From positions 1-12,111 of the forward strand of contig FLMG01001006.1 in assembly GCA_900088475.1 (NCBI GenBank): a stretch of 12,111 bases of DNA. Direction: 5' to 3'. A model generated the notes under the pieces. The model did no database searches, was not told where the DNA came from, and saw only the letters and a list, made by a program, of their open reading frames with translations. This stretch comes from Hyphochytrium catenoides (Eukaryota > Sar > Hyphochytriomycetes > Hyphochytriales > Hyphochytriaceae). Position numbers and translations under genes: made by a program. Shown piece after piece: positions 10,801 through 12,111 of the stretch (position 1 is its first letter; every line of letters begins with the position of its first letter).

Positions 10801-10892
10801 CTGGTCAGATGACCACTGTCAGCCATACTTGTCCTCCTTTTCGTCATATCTTCCCCGACATCCAGCGGTGCAACACCTTCTTGGGCGCTCAT
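1830..10892 (-). CDS. tandem (2 x 6-helix) voltage-gated potassium channel, about 1,442 aa in 20 exons
   Basis: Predicted plasma-membrane voltage-gated K+ channel with two complete Kv units in one chain. Exons, 5' to 3' on the minus strand: 10892-10376, 10064-9823, 9412-9134, 8797-8732, 8487-8342, 8189-8039, 7759-7557, 7419-7158, 6882-6761, 6459-6328, 6095-5888, 5671-5523, 5293-5088, 4784-4672, 4406-4290, 4054-3989, 3813-3602, 3331-3172, 2993-2864, 2677-1830. All introns (137-410 bases) have GT...AG ends and phases agree throughout. The ATG at 10892 is the first after an in-frame TAA at 10958-10956; the stop is TAG. Layout: basic Ser/Thr-rich N-terminus (1-172); repeat I (about 184-467); helical cytoplasmic linker (about 468-690); repeat II (about 690-1117); acidic Gly/Glu/Gln-rich tail (1118-1442). 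I see no T1 domain, cyclic-nucleotide-binding domain or ankyrin repeats. Least certain are the exon 12/13 acceptor, the linker exons 9-10, and whether one transcript covers all. A split into two genes is possible, but no stop interrupts the linker. Confidence 0.85.
3172..6459 (-). other. channel repeat II: diverged S1-S6 Kv unit with TTTGYGD filter and long Cys-rich S1-S2 loop
   Basis: Exons 10-18 of the channel gene. The pre-S1 helix reads RRQIWFLMEVPESSWMA, matching repeat I and canonical Kv pre-S1 segments. S1 is at about 711-728 (GVTFISCIIFLMES). A loop of about 155 residues follows, with nine cysteines and NVT and NAT glycosylation sequons. S2 has Glu899 and Arg903 (SVEVLLRF); S3 has Asp922 (MVDTISVVPFY). 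S4 carries Lys956, Lys959, Gln962, Arg965, Lys968 and Arg971 at three-residue spacing, so one site is neutral. S5 begins LFVLYVLVQVF. The turret is about 40 residues long with its own cysteines. The filter is VTTTGYGDVVP, and S6 contains MALPLTLVG. All core residues are present, so I read it as a working but specialised unit. Confidence 0.85.
8039..10064 (-). other. channel repeat I: S1-S6 Kv unit with full S4 charge series and TSTGYGD filter
   Basis: Exons 2-6 of the channel gene. The pre-S1 segment EKIAEFMEHPLSSSY resembles the Kv pre-S1 helix. S1 lies near residues 196-217. S2 holds the conserved Glu269 and Arg273 (SLEFLIRAL), and S3 the conserved Asp301 (NWFDLLALVPFY). S4 is textbook: Arg at 331, 334, 337, 340 and 343 and Lys at 346, each three apart. 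S5 starts at the LFGFLVLV segment. The pore is TMTSTGYGDFVP, followed by S6 with SIPLAIIGNEF. The S1-S2 loop is short, about 40 residues. Charge count and filter predict an intact voltage sensor and a K+-selective pore. The Kv1-type PVP bend in S6 is replaced by a single Pro in IPLAI. Confidence 0.9.
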
Positions 10893-11413
10893 GTTGACCC
10901 CTGGAAGTATGCTACTACCGGGACTACACGTATGATTCTCAGTCGTGCCGCCTAATTAGAATGAGCGCTACCTATGCACTCTTTTAGATCCTGAAGCAGC
11001 TGAAAAGCCACGCACATTCGATCTTCATCTTATCTGGACTTAAGCCAGTGGCCATCATAGCCTTGCTTGTACCGTTTTAGGCTGCCCGCGCTCTCCAAGC
11101 CGACGGCGATGGCCTCCGTTCGCCTATTATTGAGCTCTACTACTACCATGCAATGACTCCTTTACGCTCTGGCAGCTCCGTTTGGCTCCTGAGAGTCACA
11201 GCGTCCTTGCAGCCCAGGAGCGCCAAGAACAGCGCGGTCAAGCGGTCGTAGCGTCATCCACGCCGCCATCGAAGGATAGAACGCCAAGCTACGGGGCAAA
11301 ACGGTAGTCGGGAATCCTGTGTGCGAACCCTCACAAGGGCTTTAATCTTGAGCTCGTTCAAAGGCGCCATATCATGGCTCGGGCTTAAAGGCTTGGTCCA
11401 TCCGTTTCGTTCA

Positions 11414-11423
11414 GGCCAATCAG
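11414..11423 (+). promoter_or_regulatory. candidate NF-Y (CCAAT) box
   Basis: GGCCAATCAG matches the extended CCAAT consensus bound by NF-Y-type complexes (RRCCAATSR) at every key base. It lies 342 bases upstream of the J-protein ATG, in the shared divergent promoter region. A ten-base match can arise by chance, so function is inferred from position only. Confidence 0.35.
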
Positions 11424-11605
11424 CTGAAAGATTCAAAAGATGAACCTTTAGATAAATTGCAACCTTGACTTTAGTTCCTGGAATGGATCTTTTGAGATTT
11501 ATGCTTCTTGTGAAATCTTTCATCCTGTCATCCCAAGAAACTGCTTGCCATACAAATGTTTAGTGTTGGGAACTGAGTCTTTGTCATTGCCATCCCAAAC
11601 TGCAG

Positions 11606-11615
11606 ATTGGCCAAT
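11606..11615. promoter_or_regulatory. palindromic double CCAAT element
   Basis: ATTGGCCAAT is a perfect ten-base palindrome carrying CCAAT on both strands. It lies 150 bases upstream of the J-protein ATG and about 710 bases upstream of the channel ATG. In a divergent promoter an orientation-neutral CCAAT element could serve either gene. No experiment backs this. Confidence 0.35.
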
Positions 11616-11723
11616 AAAGCTTCGCTTGGAAGCTTCATTCGTAAGCTCTGTTATTGCCAGCACAGAGCAGGAAGGTGTAAAGCACAAAGCATTGGCTTCA
11701 GTGTCGCACAAGCTCCGGAAGTA

Positions 11724-11756
11724 GGTGCAAAAAGCAAAGTGTTCGCTTTCCGCACC
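11724..11756 (+). repeat. imperfect inverted repeat just upstream of the J-protein start
   Basis: Twelve-base arms, GGTGCAAAAAGC and the reverse complement of GGTGCGGAAAGC, flank a nine-base loop. Ten of twelve positions pair. The element ends eight bases before the ATG at 11765, so it would lie in the 5' UTR or at the core promoter. It could be a dyad binding site or an mRNA hairpin; chance is also possible. Confidence 0.35.
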
Positions 11757-11764
11757 GTAACACC

Positions 11765-12111
11765 ATGAAGGACCTGTATGCTCTTCTCGGCGTGACGCGG
11801 TCTTCTGACGAGCGAGATGTAAAGCGCGCGTACGTCAGCTCACTGCTTTCTTTCTTTTTGGTCTGTTAAACAAACAGGAATACCCTGTTTATAACGATAT
11901 CTATTCGTGTAGGTATCGCATGCTGGCTTTGAAGTATCATCCAGAGAAGAACCTAGATAACCCAGCGGCCAAGGAAAAGTTTGACGAGATCTCACAAGCG
12001 TTTGATATCCTTAGCAACCTCGAGCGCCGCGCTGTCTACGACCAATGGGGTTTGGAAGGAGTATATAAGGGTACAGTCAAGGAAGAAGGTCGGGATCACT
12101 TAAGCACTGCC
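11765..12111 (+). CDS. J-domain (Hsp40) protein, 5' part, with HPE in place of HPD; DNAJB13-like
   Basis: Start of a type II-like J-protein, a co-chaperone family that normally stimulates Hsp70 ATPase. Exon 1 is 11765-11829 and exon 2 runs from 11913 past the window edge; the 83-base intron has GT...AG ends and phase 2. The ATG sits in CACCATGA, and the J-domain fills residues 1-70 as expected. Visible landmarks: MKDLYALLGVTRSS (helix I), VKRAYRMLALKYHPEKN (helix II and loop), FDEISQAFDILSN (helix III) and RRAVYDQWGLEGVYKG. The catalytic loop reads His-Pro-Glu rather than the near-invariant His-Pro-Asp. A changed third residue is known in DNAJB13 (radial spoke protein RSP16), where human has HPL; the EGVYKGTVKEEG stretch also recalls DNAJB13's EGLKGG stretch followed by acidic and Gly residues. 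That suggests a flagellar role, but the diagnostic C-terminal domain lies outside the window, so an ordinary DNAJB protein is possible. Confidence 0.9.

Larger units (their letters stand above)
10893..11764. other. divergent intergenic region, channel gene / J-protein gene
   Basis: This 872-base spacer separates the start codons of two divergently transcribed genes, so it should hold both promoters and 5' UTRs. I see no TATA box at a convincing distance and no RNA gene. Two short minus-strand frames (start at 11523, about 89 codons; and 11711-11520, no ATG start) match no family I know, and I do not call them genes. The visible regulatory candidates are a CCAAT box near 11414, a palindromic double CCAAT at 11606 and a hairpin near 11724, listed separately. 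Confidence 0.7.

Noticed and set aside
11254-11711. Two minus-strand frames of 89 and 63 codons in the intergenic region
   Set aside because: One lacks an ATG, neither resembles a known family, and no splice-linked partner exons were seen.

Overview
The window is nuclear DNA from an intron-rich eukaryote, most likely a protist. Coding regions are split into many short exons by introns of about 70-410 bases. Almost all have GT...AG ends, and reading phase is kept across them. I see no bacterial gene layout, transposon, CRISPR array, tRNA or rRNA. Two signals suggest a unicellular flagellate, possibly a stramenopile or a relative: a Kv-type potassium channel of unusual architecture, and a J-domain protein resembling an axonemal family. 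This placement is inference; no marker gene settles it.

Layout. (1) Positions 1-1567, plus strand: the 3' two-thirds of a WD40 gene, the DCAF7/WDR68 (plant TTG1-like) protein, in six exons; its start lies outside the window. (2) Positions 1568-1829: a short convergent spacer with one candidate AATAAA signal. (3) Positions 10892 down to 1830, minus strand: one very large gene, which I reconstruct as 20 exons and about 1,442 residues. It encodes two complete six-helix Kv-type channel units in tandem, each with its own S4 sensor and GYGD filter, joined by a cytoplasmic linker and followed by a long acidic tail. (4) Positions 10893-11764: a divergent intergenic region with CCAAT-type motifs and an imperfect hairpin. 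(5) Positions 11765-12111, plus strand: the 5' end of a J-domain protein, cut by the window edge, with HPE in place of the usual HPD.

The main discovery candidate is the tandem potassium channel. The two repeats share three exactly matching intron positions and phases, including a 66-base exon in each, and a fourth nearly matching one, so they look like an internal gene duplication. The repeats have since diverged: repeat II has a weaker S4 and a long cysteine-rich extracellular S1-S2 loop absent from repeat I. Two such subunits could form a pseudo-tetramer, as in two-pore-domain cation channels, but with potassium-type filters. Nothing suggests that the three genes act in one pathway.
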